Assembly (NCBI GenBank): GCA_965231765.1
Contig: OZ246887.1
Coordinates: 2,046,001-2,110,000, forward strand
Reading direction: 5' to 3'
Length of the DNA stretch: 64,000 nucleotides
Source: JAAXHF01 sp963665955
GTDB taxonomy: Bacteria > Desulfobacterota > Binatia > Bin18
The notes beneath the pieces were generated by a model. The model searched no databases and was not told the DNA's origin. It worked only from the letters and a program-made list of their open reading frames with translations. Below are positions 23,935-32,893 of this stretch, one piece after another; within the stretch, counting starts at the first letter, position 1, and every line of letters starts with the position of its first letter. Position numbers and translations under genes: made by a program.

Positions 23935-26705
23935 TGGCTGCCGTGAATGGCCCCAATAGCGATAGTAGCGCGAGTGAGAAGATCACTTTCAGCCTAGACG
24001 GGCGCAATATCGATGCCCAGCTCGACGAAACAATTCTCCAGGCCGCGCGTCGGCACGGGACTGAGATTCCTCACCTGTGCTACATGGACGGCCTGCGACC
24101 TGATGGTAACTGCCGGGCCTGTGTGGTCGAAATCAATGGTGAACGCGCCCTCGCTCCATCGTGCTGTCGTACCCCCACCGAAGGCATGCAAGTCTCCAGC
24201 CACAACGAACGCGCCCGCACCTCACAAAAGATGGTCTTGGAGCTGCTCAAATCTGACGTAGTCGAGACGCCATATACCCGCCACTCGGAACTAGAGCTGT
24301 GGGCAACCAAGCTAGCAGTTGGCACACCACGCTTTCCAGCCAGACATCAACCAGCCCAAGACGTGTCCCACCCGGCCATTGCGGTGAATCTCGACGCCTG
24401 TATTCAGTGTACCCGCTGTCAACGCGCCTGCCGTGAGGAACAGGTCAATGACGTGATTGGGTATGCCCAGCGTGGCAGCCATGCTGAAATCGTCTTTGAT
24501 ATGAGCGACCCGATGGGTGACAGCTCGTGTGTCGGCTGCGGCGAATGCGTGCAAGCCTGTCCAACCGGAGCGCTCATGCCGGCCAATGGAGTCGGTTTGG
24601 TAGAGCCGGACAAAACTGTTGACTCGGTGTGTCCATACTGCGGAGTCGGCTGCTTACTAAAGTACCACATCAAGGACAATAAGATTCTCTACGTCACCGG
24701 ACGTGATGGACCCGCTAATCATGGCCGATTATGTGTCAAAGGCCGCTTTGGCTTCGATTATGTGAACCACCCACATCGCCTGCTGAAGCCCCTCATCCGT
24801 AAACCCGGCGTCCCGAAGTCTGCCGAAGTAGACTTTGATCCTGCCCACTGGCAGGACACCTTCCGTGAAGCGACATGGGACGAAGCGCTCGAAGTCACGG
24901 CCAACGGGCTGAAGAAAATCCGCGACGAAAAAGGCGGCAATGCGCTGGCCGGTTTTGGCTCAGCCAAGGGCAGCAATGAAGAAGCGTATTTGTTCCAGAA
25001 GCTGGTCCGCACGGGCTTTGGTACCAATAATGTCGATCACTGCACCCGGCTGTGCCATGCCTCCTCAGTTGCGGCATTGCTCGAAGGTATCGGCTCTGGA
25101 GCCGTCTCAAATCAAGTCGATGATGTGGCACAGGCGGAAGTCATTATAATCATTGGCTCCAACACACCTGAAAACCATCCCGTCGCGGCCACATTCATGA
25201 AGAACGCGGCCAAAGCTGGAAAAAAACTTATTGTGATGGACCCGCGTAGGACGGAGTTGGCCCGGCATGCGACCTATTATCTGCAATTCAAACCTGACAC
25301 CGACGTGGCCCTGCTCAACGCCCTGATCCACACAATTATTGAAGAGGATCTGGTCAACACCGACTTTGTGGAAAAACGCACCGAAGATTTTGATTTGATT
25401 CGCCAAAATGTGGAGAGCTTTAGTCCGGAAGAGATGGCTCCTGTGTGTGGCATTCCAGCTGCAACTATTCGTGAGGTCGCCCGGTGTTATGCCACCGCTT
25501 GTGGTTCGATGATCTTCTGGGGCATGGGCATCTCGCAGCATATCCACGGCACGGATAATGCCCGCTGCTTAATCGCCTTATCCTTAATTACTGGTCAAGT
25601 CGGACGGCCAGGAACCGGCCTGCACCCTCTGCGAGGACAGAACAATGTCCAAGGGGCATCTGATGCCGGTTTGATTCCCATGGCCTTCCCAGACTATCAA
25701 CGGGTAGACGATGAAACCACTCGGGAACGCTTTGAAACACTGTGGCAAACAGCGCTGGATGACAAACCCGGCTTGACGGTTGTGGAGATCATGAATGCGA
25801 TCTTGGATGGCACTCTCCACGGCATGTACATCATGGGCGAAAACCCGGCCATGTCCGATCCGAACTTGCATCACGCCCGGCAAGCGCTGGCGGCGTTAGA
25901 TCATTTGGTGGTGCAAGATTTGTTTCTGACCGAAACCGCCTCGTTTGCTGATGTTGTCCTGCCCGCCTCAGCCTTCCCGGAGAAGACGGGCACATTTACC
26001 AATACAGACCGGCGCGTGCAGCTTGGCCGGCGTGCGCTCGACCCACCTGGCGAAGCCCGTCAAGACCTGGAGGTCATCCAACAGATTGCCCTGCGTTTAG
26101 GATTGGACTGGGATTATCCTGATACCAAGACCGTTTTTGCTGAGATGCGTCAAGCCATGCCAAGCATTGGCGGCATTACCTGGGAACGCCTTGAGCAGAC
26201 TAGTTCGGTCACCTATCCGTGTGTGAATGAAGGCGACCCGGGCCAGCCCGTCGTCTTCCAAGAAGACTTCCCTACAGCCACTGGTCGTGCCCGCTTGGTG
26301 CCGGCTCGGCTGATCAGTGCTGATGAATTACCGGATAAAGAATTTCCATACGTGTTAATCACCGGCCGCCAATTAGAACACTGGCACACAGGTGCGATGA
26401 CGAGGCGGTCACGCGTCTTGGACGCAATTGAACCGCAGCCGGTGATTAATATTCATCCTGAGGACTTGGCAGCCATTGGCGGAACAGAAGGTGATTTACT
26501 CAGTGTTACCTCACGGCGTGGCGAGTTGATTGCCTACGCGCGGGCGGATAGAGGCATGCAACGTGATGAGATTTTTATTCCATTCTGCTACCAGGAAGCG
26601 GCCGCGAATCTGCTGACCAATGAAGCCTTAGATCCGTATGGAAAGATTCCTGAGTTTAAATATTGCGCGGTTCAGGTTGCAGTGGCGAAGAGGGTTGAGG
26701 CGTAG
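23934..26705 (+). CDS. NAD-linked formate dehydrogenase, catalytic alpha subunit (Mo/W-bisMGD)
   Basis: The 923-residue subunit has an N-terminal [2Fe-2S] domain (HLCYMDGLRPDGNCRACVVE), a NuoG-type and ferredoxin region (ACIQCTRCQRACREEQ, CVGCGECVQACPTGA), the CPYCGVGCLLKY [4Fe-4S] site of the molybdopterin domain, and the active-site segment VDHCTRLCHASSVAAL. In that segment Cys, not selenocysteine, occupies the metal-ligand position, with the usual His next to it. It oxidises formate to CO2 in the cytosol; no Tat signal is present. The ATG overlaps the beta-subunit stop (TAATG), with GAGGAG upstream. A tungstate-type ABC transporter lies 6 kb downstream. No FdhD or delta subunit is in the window. 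Confidence 0.92.
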   Translation: MAAVNGPNSDSSASEKITFSLDGRNIDAQLDETILQAARRHGTEIPHLCYMDGLRPDGNCRACVVEINGERALAPSCCRTPTEGMQVSSHNERARTSQKMVLELLKSDVVETPYTRHSELELWATKLAVGTPRFPARHQPAQDVSHPAIAVNLDACIQCTRCQRACREEQVNDVIGYAQRGSHAEIVFDMSDPMGDSSCVGCGECVQACPTGALMPANGVGLVEPDKTVDSVCPYCGVGCLLKYHIKDNKILYVTGRDGPANHGRLCVKGRFGFDYVNHPHRLLKPLIRKPGVPKSAEVDFDPAHWQDTFREATWDEALEVTANGLKKIRDEKGGNALAGFGSAKGSNEEAYLFQKLVRTGFGTNNVDHCTRLCHASSVAALLEGIGSGAVSNQVDDVAQAEVIIIIGSNTPENHPVAATFMKNAAKAGKKLIVMDPRRTELARHATYYLQFKPDTDVALLNALIHTIIEEDLVNTDFVEKRTEDFDLIRQNVESFSPEEMAPVCGIPAATIREVARCYATACGSMIFWGMGISQHIHGTDNARCLIALSLITGQVGRPGTGLHPLRGQNNVQGASDAGLIPMAFPDYQRVDDETTRERFETLWQTALDDKPGLTVVEIMNAILDGTLHGMYIMGENPAMSDPNLHHARQALAALDHLVVQDLFLTETASFADVVLPASAFPEKTGTFTNTDRRVQLGRRALDPPGEARQDLEVIQQIALRLGLDWDYPDTKTVFAEMRQAMPSIGGITWERLEQTSSVTYPCVNEGDPGQPVVFQEDFPTATGRARLVPARLISADELPDKEFPYVLITGRQLEHWHTGAMTRRSRVLDAIEPQPVINIHPEDLAAIGGTEGDLLSVTSRRGELIAYARADRGMQRDEIFIPFCYQEAAANLLTNEALDPYGKIPEFKYCAVQVAVAKRVEA

Positions 26706-27078
26706 AGACGCAGAGTGTGGCACGGACTTCTAGCCCGTGATGAGAAGTCCCCACCGGAGAAGCGTTGCGAAAGCTGAGTTGGATTACCTGTCAAGCTGAC
26801 TTATGAGTGGGTACTGTCCTAATTAGGCCGTTTCAAGCTTTTGAACGATTGGAAAATCCAATACTTAGCCGAGCAAATGAGGCCAGTTGGCGTCAAATTC
26901 GGCCAGTACCCGCGCCCTGTGCTATACGTGAATCTACTCGATAGATCGTCATGCACACACATGGCGGTAGAGCCCAGAATCAGACGCCATCTGTTCCAGG
27001 GCTTTTTCGTTTCTAAGTACGCGAATTTATTGATATATTATGCGATAAAGCGCAGAATGTATCAAGGAGAAACGGGCA
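26706..27078. other. Intergenic region without a convincing gene
   Basis: About 370 bp follow the formate dehydrogenase operon up to the terminator of the opposite operon. A plus-strand frame from 26841 to 27299 exists but has unusual composition, no ribosome site, and runs through both hairpins and into the opposite gene, so I do not call it. Nothing else is visible. Confidence 0.6.
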
Positions 27079-27079
27079 C

Positions 27080-27106
27080 AAAAAAGCCCGGCATAAGAGC
27101 CGGGCT
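27080..27106 (-). terminator. Rho-independent terminator of the three-gene module
   Basis: On the minus strand AGCCCGGC and GCCGGGCT form an 8-bp GC-rich stem with a six-base loop, followed directly by TTTTTT. It lies about 45 nt past the last gene of the minus-strand operon 27149..29247. Confidence 0.85.
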
Positions 27107-27135
27107 GGTTGTAACATCAGCAACCGAACGGCGAG

Positions 27136-27164
27136 TACTGCATCAACTTCAAGTTGATGCAGTA
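27136..27164. repeat. Perfect inverted repeat at a gene end
   Basis: TACTGCATCAACTT and AAGTTGATGCAGTA flank one base, giving a 14-bp perfect stem that includes the last codons and stop of the gene ending at 27149. No T-run follows on either strand. It may protect the mRNA end or be a recombination scar. Confidence 0.6.
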
Positions 27165-27679
27165 CCGACGAATTGTTGGAACACCTCATCCACCAACATT
27201 CTTTTGTCGAAGAGTCGGTGGATATTGGTAAGGTCCGACCGTAATTCTCGTAGATATACGTCGCGCTTTTTAGGATCAGCGACATCAATTATGGCATGAA
27301 TGCTGGCATGACCAGGATGCTCTAAGAGCGCAGTGTCTTTCACGATGAATGCTTGTTCGTTCTGCCAAAGAATCTTGCGGACCTCTTCCGCCGTGAATAC
27401 GGCGACTCCTTCAGATGTCCAGGGCTTGCCTTTTTTCTCTTTGGCGAGCAGCCGTTCTCGTATCGCTGCCTTGATGAAGGCACTTGGGGTATATTTCATT
27501 CGATGGACGGATAACCCTTGCGCGAGATCATCTAGAGTGAATACCCTTTTACTGACCACTTTACCGTTCTGGACATGCTGTGGACTATACATCTCACGCA
27601 GCAGAACCTCCTCATTCTCGACAGGGCCAGGCGATATACCTGGTGCGGCGGTAACACGCTCGTTGGGATGAAGAGGCAT
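27149..27679 (-). CDS. Hypothetical protein, third gene of unknown module
   Basis: The 176-residue soluble protein is not recognised. Its middle has a well-ordered pattern (KRVFTLDDLAQGLSVHRM, YTPSAFIKAAIRERL, FTAEEVRKILWQNEQAFIV). The segment LLEHPGHASIHAIIDV with several His is followed by the acidic, helical end KKRDVYLRELRSDLTNIHRL. It starts 19 nt after the 304-aa gene and is followed by a strong terminator. With the two upstream genes it forms a compact module of unknown function, possibly a defence or toxin-antitoxin-like unit. That reading rests on small size and genomic setting only. Confidence 0.6.
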   Translation of the reverse strand: MPLHPNERVTAAPGISPGPVENEEVLLREMYSPQHVQNGKVVSKRVFTLDDLAQGLSVHRMKYTPSAFIKAAIRERLLAKEKKGKPWTSEGVAVFTAEEVRKILWQNEQAFIVKDTALLEHPGHASIHAIIDVADPKKRDVYLRELRSDLTNIHRLFDKRMLVDEVFQQFVGTAST

Positions 27680-27698
27680 GAGGAAGAGGTATACTGGA

Positions 27699-28613
27699 TC
27701 ACGACGTCAATAACGCCTCAAGTTGATCGGGCAATCCATCCGAAGGATCAAAGTCGGACCCCGGAATTTTTCGTCCATCTCGTTTATCACGAGCAAAATA
27801 CGTGCAGGGACGGGTTCCATAGAAGCCCAGATCAATTTCGATATCGTCGTTTTCCCACAGAAAATTGATCTCACCATCCTCGGCCACGCCCATGTCAAGC
27901 AGGGGGAAAGCAGACAGAGGCAGCTTGCTGATAAACGCTTCTGCTTCCTCGAAGGCTTGGTCAGCCGGCCAATGCGCGTCAGGTCCGTAGTCCTCTGGGG
28001 TCTGACGCCATTCCCTTAATTGTGCCAGCAGTGAGGACCGGAGCCTATTCTCCTCCATTTTGGCCAGCAATGAGACCTGAAATTTGTTTTCCCCCAGTTG
28101 ATGACAAGAGTTGAAGATACTCCGTAGGGCATGAGATACTACGGAAGAGAAAAAAGTCTTTGGCAATCGTGATGAAACAGGCAAATTGACCAGACGAGTG
28201 ATCATTCCCTCTCGTCTCAGAATCAATTCTTTTAGTTCTTCGCTGCCCCAGGTCCAGTCTCCAATGCTACGATGTTTATGCCACGCGACCATTTTTGGCT
28301 CAAGGCCGAGAGCATCTGCGCTGTAGCAACCTGACTGTTCAGCGGTATCGAGTACACCGGTAATGTCCTGTGTGAAATGTTGCTTATAGTCATCAGATAT
28401 GACATCTAAATAACGGTCATATTGTGTCGGGGATCTCATCTCAGGCAAGACAACACATGACGTTGTGTCTCTTTTTTTCCTATCCATCAGCGCCATTTTG
28501 GCCTTCTCTCTTGGAACTGTGTATTCAAACAGGGCAGTCCGAGCATCTGAGGGATCAAGAGCCTGTGTGGTGTCGTCCTGTACACGCTCCATTTTCGTCG
28601 CTGTGGCAAGCAT
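27699..28613 (-). CDS. Hypothetical protein, second gene of unknown module
   Basis: The roughly 304-residue protein is mixed alpha/beta with many charged residues and no membrane segment. Notable stretches are KKRDTTSCVVLPEMRSPTQY, RSIGDWTWGSEELKELILRR, and a C-terminal acidic sheet DGEINFLWENDDIEIDLGFY, then TRPCTYFARDKRDGRKIPG. I do not recognise the family. Three consecutive ATGs occur at 28619, 28616 and 28613; AAGGAG lies too close to the first, so the third has the best spacing (7 nt). It follows the 206-aa gene by 7 to 13 nt. Confidence 0.65.
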   Translation of the reverse strand: MLATATKMERVQDDTTQALDPSDARTALFEYTVPREKAKMALMDRKKRDTTSCVVLPEMRSPTQYDRYLDVISDDYKQHFTQDITGVLDTAEQSGCYSADALGLEPKMVAWHKHRSIGDWTWGSEELKELILRREGMITRLVNLPVSSRLPKTFFSSVVSHALRSIFNSCHQLGENKFQVSLLAKMEENRLRSSLLAQLREWRQTPEDYGPDAHWPADQAFEEAEAFISKLPLSAFPLLDMGVAEDGEINFLWENDDIEIDLGFYGTRPCTYFARDKRDGRKIPGSDFDPSDGLPDQLEALLTS

Positions 28614-28626
28614 CATCATTCTCCTT

Positions 28627-29247
28627 TCAAAGGCTCAGACGGCTGTGCAATTTGGCGACTTGCTCTCTGACCTCCCCGACCGCTTGCAGCTTCTCCCCTA
28701 GCATGTCTGTTGCAGTCACGTCTTGATGCGCATTGATGGCGACGACCAGATTCTTGCCCTGTGACTGATTATCGGGTTCAAGACGTACTCCATAGCGTAC
28801 AGCACCAGACTGAAAAGAAAACGTTGCGGTTGACATAAATGGCTCCTCAAAAAGACTTTGAGAGAGCGAAGTATTGGTCAGGGAGCGACACCACAAGTGT
28901 CCTTCTTGGCCAATCTCTTGAGCCAGAAAAATGACATCGTAGTTCATCCCTATGGCAGAAACAGAAATGACGGGTCTAGCGGGTTCAAGCCTCTCAACCA
29001 CTCTCTGAGCGGCAGCAATCAGCGCATCAGGAAGAACATCCTGATCGCGGCACCGTATGTCAATACGATCCGGCGCGACCCAAAACTCATATTTGCCTCC
29101 CAAATAACTGAAGCGTCCTATGGGGCCGGCTTTGACCTGGTCCCTCTCAAGAGGGCCAAACCCATTACAAAAGTCCCGCTCATCGAACATGACAGCGGCG
29201 AATTCGCCTCCTAGAACGACGAAACTACTGACTATCGATGTCGGCAT
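28627..29247 (-). CDS. Hypothetical protein, first gene of unknown module
   Basis: The 206-residue protein is mostly beta strand, with GRFSYLGGKYEFWVAPDRID, PVISVSAIGMNYDVIFLAQE and FSFQSGAVRYGVRLEP. The alternation and the late Arg/Gly strand recall the sporadically distributed TIGR04255-type proteins, but the match is weak and I do not assign it. The last 30 residues are a helical tail (GEKLQAVGEVREQVAKLH). GAGG 8 nt before the ATG supports the start at 29247. It leads the three-gene module. Confidence 0.65.
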   Translation of the reverse strand: MPTSIVSSFVVLGGEFAAVMFDERDFCNGFGPLERDQVKAGPIGRFSYLGGKYEFWVAPDRIDIRCRDQDVLPDALIAAAQRVVERLEPARPVISVSAIGMNYDVIFLAQEIGQEGHLWCRSLTNTSLSQSLFEEPFMSTATFSFQSGAVRYGVRLEPDNQSQGKNLVVAINAHQDVTATDMLGEKLQAVGEVREQVAKLHSRLSL

Positions 29248-29415
29248 GGCGTAAGCCTCATTTCCATTTTGCGTTATCCGTACGCTACGCTTAGATCATG
29301 CAATCTCCTTGCGCAAGAGCCAAGGAAAAAATGGTACTGGTACATTTTAAGACTTTTACCTTAACAGAAACAGCGGCTTACAGTTCAAACTGTACCAGCA
29401 CCGAAAAAATGAGTG

Positions 29416-29931
29416 CTACTCACCAAAGAACGTGGCGAGCGCATCCGCCAGTGCTTTCAGCTCCTCATTCGCCTGTCCTGAACGCAGCGCATGTTGCTGC
29501 GACTGGATACCGCTTGTGAGCTGCCACGTCGCTATGCGTTGCACCGTTGCCGTATGGGTTGAGACTATCTCGATGCCTTCCGGGACAGACCCATATTCCC
29601 CGGCTCCGACAATGGCCATTCCGGGTGTCTCAACAAGATCGAATCCATAGATGTATTTATGGCCATGGGCGGCAAATGCGAGACCAAGGGTGCCCTTTGC
29701 AGTAATACCTGAGATCGCGGGGTAGCTTGCGGTGCCTACCACACCAACCCCAATCTTCACCCCTTCGACTACCGAAAAGTCTCCAATCACAAACGTGTCT
29801 GTGGTCGCACGTCCTGATGTTGGACTGATATGAGACGCGCTCCATATGCCGAACGCGTCTTGCAGTGAAAGTGCCCAGCCGTTCGAGATCATCCCTAAAA
29901 CCAATGCTGCTGCCAAGAAAATTCTCTTCAT
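29416..29931 (-). CDS. Exported hypothetical protein
   Basis: The 171-residue product starts MKRIFLAAALVLGMISNGWA, a clear Sec signal peptide with likely cleavage after WALS or thereabouts. The mature part is Gly- and Thr-rich with short strands (TDTFVIGDFSVVEGVKIGVG, AKGTLGLAFAAHGHKYIYGF), consistent with a periplasmic beta protein, then a helical C-terminus (NEELKALADALATFFG). AAGGAG 5 nt before the ATG at 29931 decides the start; the frame extends upstream without a signal. No family is recognised. Confidence 0.7.
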   Translation of the reverse strand: MKRIFLAAALVLGMISNGWALSLQDAFGIWSASHISPTSGRATTDTFVIGDFSVVEGVKIGVGVVGTASYPAISGITAKGTLGLAFAAHGHKYIYGFDLVETPGMAIVGAGEYGSVPEGIEIVSTHTATVQRIATWQLTSGIQSQQHALRSGQANEELKALADALATFFGE

Positions 29932-30001
29932 ACTCACTCCTTCATGTTGTGGATTACACCAAAAAAAAACAGAATAAGGATATCTACCCAACGATGCGCT
30001 C

Positions 30002-30018
30002 GGCACCTAGGGTGCCGG
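30002..30018. repeat. Short palindrome in intergenic region
   Basis: CGGCACC, TA, GGGTGCCG gives a 7-bp arm palindrome within the 380-bp space 29932..30311, which otherwise shows no gene. It could be an operator, but no partner site is seen. Confidence 0.35.
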
Positions 30019-30254
30019 GCTGTGAATCCACTACACGAAGATGGTGTACAGTACCTATGAGTGATAGAGTGGTTACGCCTGTCAATTCGTACGCTCAGTT
30101 CCTGAGACATGTGGTGGCTCTCTGGCAGCGACTCAGTTTGGCACCACGCACTGGGATTTCGCCAGCATCCATTACAATTTTCGAACAGTAATACGCTGTC
30201 ACTCTACCCCCCTCTTTGCTGAAACTCCACAAAACCACTCTCTTTCATTCCTTT

Positions 30255-30283
30255 TTGACATTCTAGGTCATTTTTTGTATGTA
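30255..30283 (+). promoter_or_regulatory. Candidate sigma-70 promoter for the regulator/tup operon
   Basis: TTGACA at 30255..30260 is separated by 17 bp from TATGTA at 30278..30283. The -35 box is perfect and the -10 box is weak (3 of 6). If used, transcription would begin near 30290, past the first in-frame ATG (30279), which favours the ATG at 30312 for the regulator. Confidence 0.45.
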
Positions 30284-30311
30284 TCCGTTAGTATTTTCTC
30301 AGAGATGGTAT

Positions 30312-31244
30312 ATGCCTGAAATATTGCTAACGACTCGCGAGGTGGCGTCTTATCTCCACATCAATGAAAAACAGGTCTACCGTTTGATCCAAAACGGTGG
30401 CATTCCGTGCACCCGCGTGACCGGCAAATGGCTCTTTCCTCAGAGCTTGGTCGAAGACTGGGTCAAACGCAGCGCCCGGCAGCACACGACTCCTCAGCCC
30501 CGCGCCGCACAACGAGTGGATCTGGACCAGGGTTTGCTCATTGCCGGTAGCAACGATCTACTCCTCGATAGTCTGCTTGATCTGGCCGGACAGCGTTTTC
30601 CTGACTACGTATGGTACACCAGCAATTTAGGGAGTCTGGGTGGCCTAACCGCCCTCAAACAGGCTCGGGCGCATGTTGCGCTGGCTCACCTACGTGACCA
30701 GGCAACTGGAGAGTATAACGTGCCGTTTGTCACTCAGTCGGACTCTCAGGAGTCCTTCCAGGAGTCTCTTATTGTTGTCACCCTGTGGCACCGGCGGCTG
30801 GGTTTAGTGTCGCGACCTGGTGATAGACAGCTCCAATCCTTGGCCAGCATGCCGCACCACCAGATGCGTTTTGTGAATCGGCAGCCGGGCTCAGGCGTGC
30901 GTTGGCTCATTGACCAGCAGCTGCAACAAAATCACATTAAACCGCAATCCATCCCCGGTTACGAGGCAGAAGCGTGGAGCCACTGGGAGGTTGGTCTACA
31001 GATCCTCGGTCACCAAGCTGACATCGGCGTGGCCACCCAGTCAGTTGCTCAGCAGCTCGGACTAAGCTTTTCCGAAATCGTTGAGGAACGCTTTGATCTC
31101 TTAGTTTCCAAACAGGTCTACTTCACCAAACCCGTGCAAGCTTTACTGGAAGTCCTCGCTTCATCCGCCCTCAAAGACCGCGCTGCTGCCCTGGGCGGCT
31201 ACGACATCCGCGAGACGGGTAAGCTGGCGTATGCTGCGTCTTGA
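30312..31244 (+). CDS. HTH regulator with molybdate/tungstate-type PBP domain
   Basis: The 310-residue protein starts with an excisionase/MerR-like HTH (TTREVASYLHINEKQVYRLI, then GKWLFPQSLVEDWV; residues about 6 to 55). After a linker it has a periplasmic-binding-protein-like domain (LIAGSNDLLLDSLLDLAG onward, with SLGGLTALKQARAHVALAHL and RFVNRQPGSGVRWLID). This architecture (COG1910 type) occurs next to molybdate and tungstate transporters and is thought to sense the oxyanion. The three ABC genes follow directly, so it likely controls them and perhaps formate dehydrogenase genes. Its stop overlaps the next start (TTGA). An ATG at 30279 is the alternative start. Confidence 0.85.
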   Translation: MPEILLTTREVASYLHINEKQVYRLIQNGGIPCTRVTGKWLFPQSLVEDWVKRSARQHTTPQPRAAQRVDLDQGLLIAGSNDLLLDSLLDLAGQRFPDYVWYTSNLGSLGGLTALKQARAHVALAHLRDQATGEYNVPFVTQSDSQESFQESLIVVTLWHRRLGLVSRPGDRQLQSLASMPHHQMRFVNRQPGSGVRWLIDQQLQQNHIKPQSIPGYEAEAWSHWEVGLQILGHQADIGVATQSVAQQLGLSFSEIVEERFDLLVSKQVYFTKPVQALLEVLASSALKDRAAALGGYDIRETGKLAYAAS

Positions 31245-31999
31245 ACTGCAACCCGCTTGAGAGCCGAGTTGTCACCGACAGCGCTATTGCCATGCACGAT
31301 TTTGGACATGCATTTTCTCTGGCTTGGGGGTTGATTCTCGGGGCTGACCCAATGTTGGTTGAAATTGCCGGCTTATCCCTCGGCGTCAGTATGAGTGCGG
31401 TCCTGATCGCCTGTGCGCTGGGCTTACCAGCCGGAGCGTTCTTAGCCACGATGCACTTCCCCGGCCGCAGCTTCGCCATTGTGCTGCTGAACGCTTTAAT
31501 GGGATTGCCGCCGGTTGTCGTCGGTTTATGGGTGTATCTGCTGCTATCAAACGCTGGCCCGTTCGGTTGGCTGCGCCTGCTGTACTCACCAACGGCAATG
31601 ATTATCGCCCAAACTGTGCTCGTCACTCCGTTGGTGGCGGCGTTAGCCCGACAAGTGCTTGCCGACCTCCACGCTGAATATGCCGAGCAGTTCCAGTCGT
31701 TGTGTGTTCCACCGCTGACCGCTATCCGTGTCGTGTTGTGGGATGCGCGGTACAGCTTACTAACTGTCGCTTTAGCTGGGTTCGGTCGTGCTATTGCCGA
31801 AGTTGGAGCGGTCATCATCGTCGGTGGCAATATCAAACATGTGACCCGCGTCATGACAACAGCCATCGCTCTCGAAACATCGAAGGGAGATTTGCCCTTA
31901 GCATTGGCACTCGGGTTGATCTTGATCACGCTCGCCTTGGGCGTCAACGCGGCGGTTGCTGTCCTGCGCAGCACGGCAGACAGGTGGGCGTATGTCTAG
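31241..31999 (+). CDS. tupB: Tungstate-type ABC transporter permease
   Basis: The 252-residue inner-membrane permease has about five to six hydrophobic segments and the EAA-type cytoplasmic loop (FGRAIAEVGAVIIVGGNI near residue 185), which docks on the ATPase. The early LMGLPPVVVGLWVYLLLS is typical of TupB/WtpB permeases. A TTG at 31241 overlapping the regulator stop is taken as start; ATG at 31292 is an alternative that still keeps all membrane segments. Its end overlaps the ATPase gene. Confidence 0.82.
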   Translation: MNCNPLESRVVTDSAIAMHDFGHAFSLAWGLILGADPMLVEIAGLSLGVSMSAVLIACALGLPAGAFLATMHFPGRSFAIVLLNALMGLPPVVVGLWVYLLLSNAGPFGWLRLLYSPTAMIIAQTVLVTPLVAALARQVLADLHAEYAEQFQSLCVPPLTAIRVVLWDARYSLLTVALAGFGRAIAEVGAVIIVGGNIKHVTRVMTTAIALETSKGDLPLALALGLILITLALGVNAAVAVLRSTADRWAYV

Positions 32000-32765
32000 T
32001 CTGAGCTGCACCACCTATCTCGAACAGGCAGCGGCGGAATACGACGCTCCTCCGCTGCTCCCCCTTCGAGTGAGTCAACTCGTGTATAACGTGAATGGAA
32101 CACGCTTGATCAACGGTGTTGATCTGACCCTCACCGCTGGTCTGTGCACGGTTATTATGGGTGCCAACGGCGCAGGCAAGAGTCTGCTTCTGCGTCTTTT
32201 ACACGGTCTCCTAACACCAACGTCAGGTGCCATTCAGTGGGGAAACACAAGGGTTGATAACGCTGTTCGACAGCGTCAAGCCATGGTTTTTCAACATCCG
32301 GTGCTCCTGCGCCGCTCGGTCAAGGCCAATTTGCGTTTTGCCCTTGCGCTACGGCACGGGGGACAACATAAACCTGCCCAGCGGCTTGAGCAATTGCTTG
32401 AGCTGGCCGGTTTATCTGCAGCAGCCAATCGTCCAGCTCGGGTGCTATCAGCCGGTGAGCAGCAACGCCTGGCGCTGGTGCGGGCACTCAGTCTGGAGCC
32501 GGAGGTTCTGTTTCTTGATGAACCAACCGCAAGTTTAGATCCGGCCGCAGTGGCCGCTATAGAAGCCTTGATCCGAACGGCACATACACACCGAGTCAAA
32601 ATCATTCTTGTGACCCACGATATTGGTCAAGCCCGGCGCTTAGCGGATGAGATCGTTTTTGTGCACGAGGGGCAAATCACTGAACACACACCAGCCAGTG
32701 ATTTTTTTCAGCAGCCACAGTCGGAACCAGCCCAAGCGTATCTTGAGGGCCGGATTGTATTGTAA
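31992..32765 (+). CDS. tupC: Tungstate-type ABC transporter ATPase
   Basis: The 257-residue ATP-binding subunit has Walker A GANGAGKS, Q-loop VFQHPVLLRRSV, signature LSAGEQQRLALVRAL, Walker B VLFLDEPTASLDP and the switch His in ILVTHDIGQARR. The ATG at 31992 overlaps the permease stop by 8 nt. The N-terminal 25 residues before the ABC core are extra. It energises the permease encoded just upstream. Confidence 0.88.
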   Translation: MSSLSCTTYLEQAAAEYDAPPLLPLRVSQLVYNVNGTRLINGVDLTLTAGLCTVIMGANGAGKSLLLRLLHGLLTPTSGAIQWGNTRVDNAVRQRQAMVFQHPVLLRRSVKANLRFALALRHGGQHKPAQRLEQLLELAGLSAAANRPARVLSAGEQQRLALVRALSLEPEVLFLDEPTASLDPAAVAAIEALIRTAHTHRVKIILVTHDIGQARRLADEIVFVHEGQITEHTPASDFFQQPQSEPAQAYLEGRIVL

Positions 32766-32893
32766 GTCCCTGACAGCATTTCTTGTCTTTTGGTTCCCTC
32801 GCTCCCTTGGCGGAGAGGGCTAGGCCTGTCCTCAGCTTGTCGAAGAGGTGAGGGGGTCTCTGGCACATGTTAGCTGAGTAAGGAGGATATTCC

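Noticed and set aside
26841..27299. A 152-codon plus-strand frame after the formate dehydrogenase genes
   Set aside because: It has no ribosome site, odd composition (Arg, Ser, Thr runs), crosses a terminator and an inverted repeat, and runs antisense into a better-supported gene.
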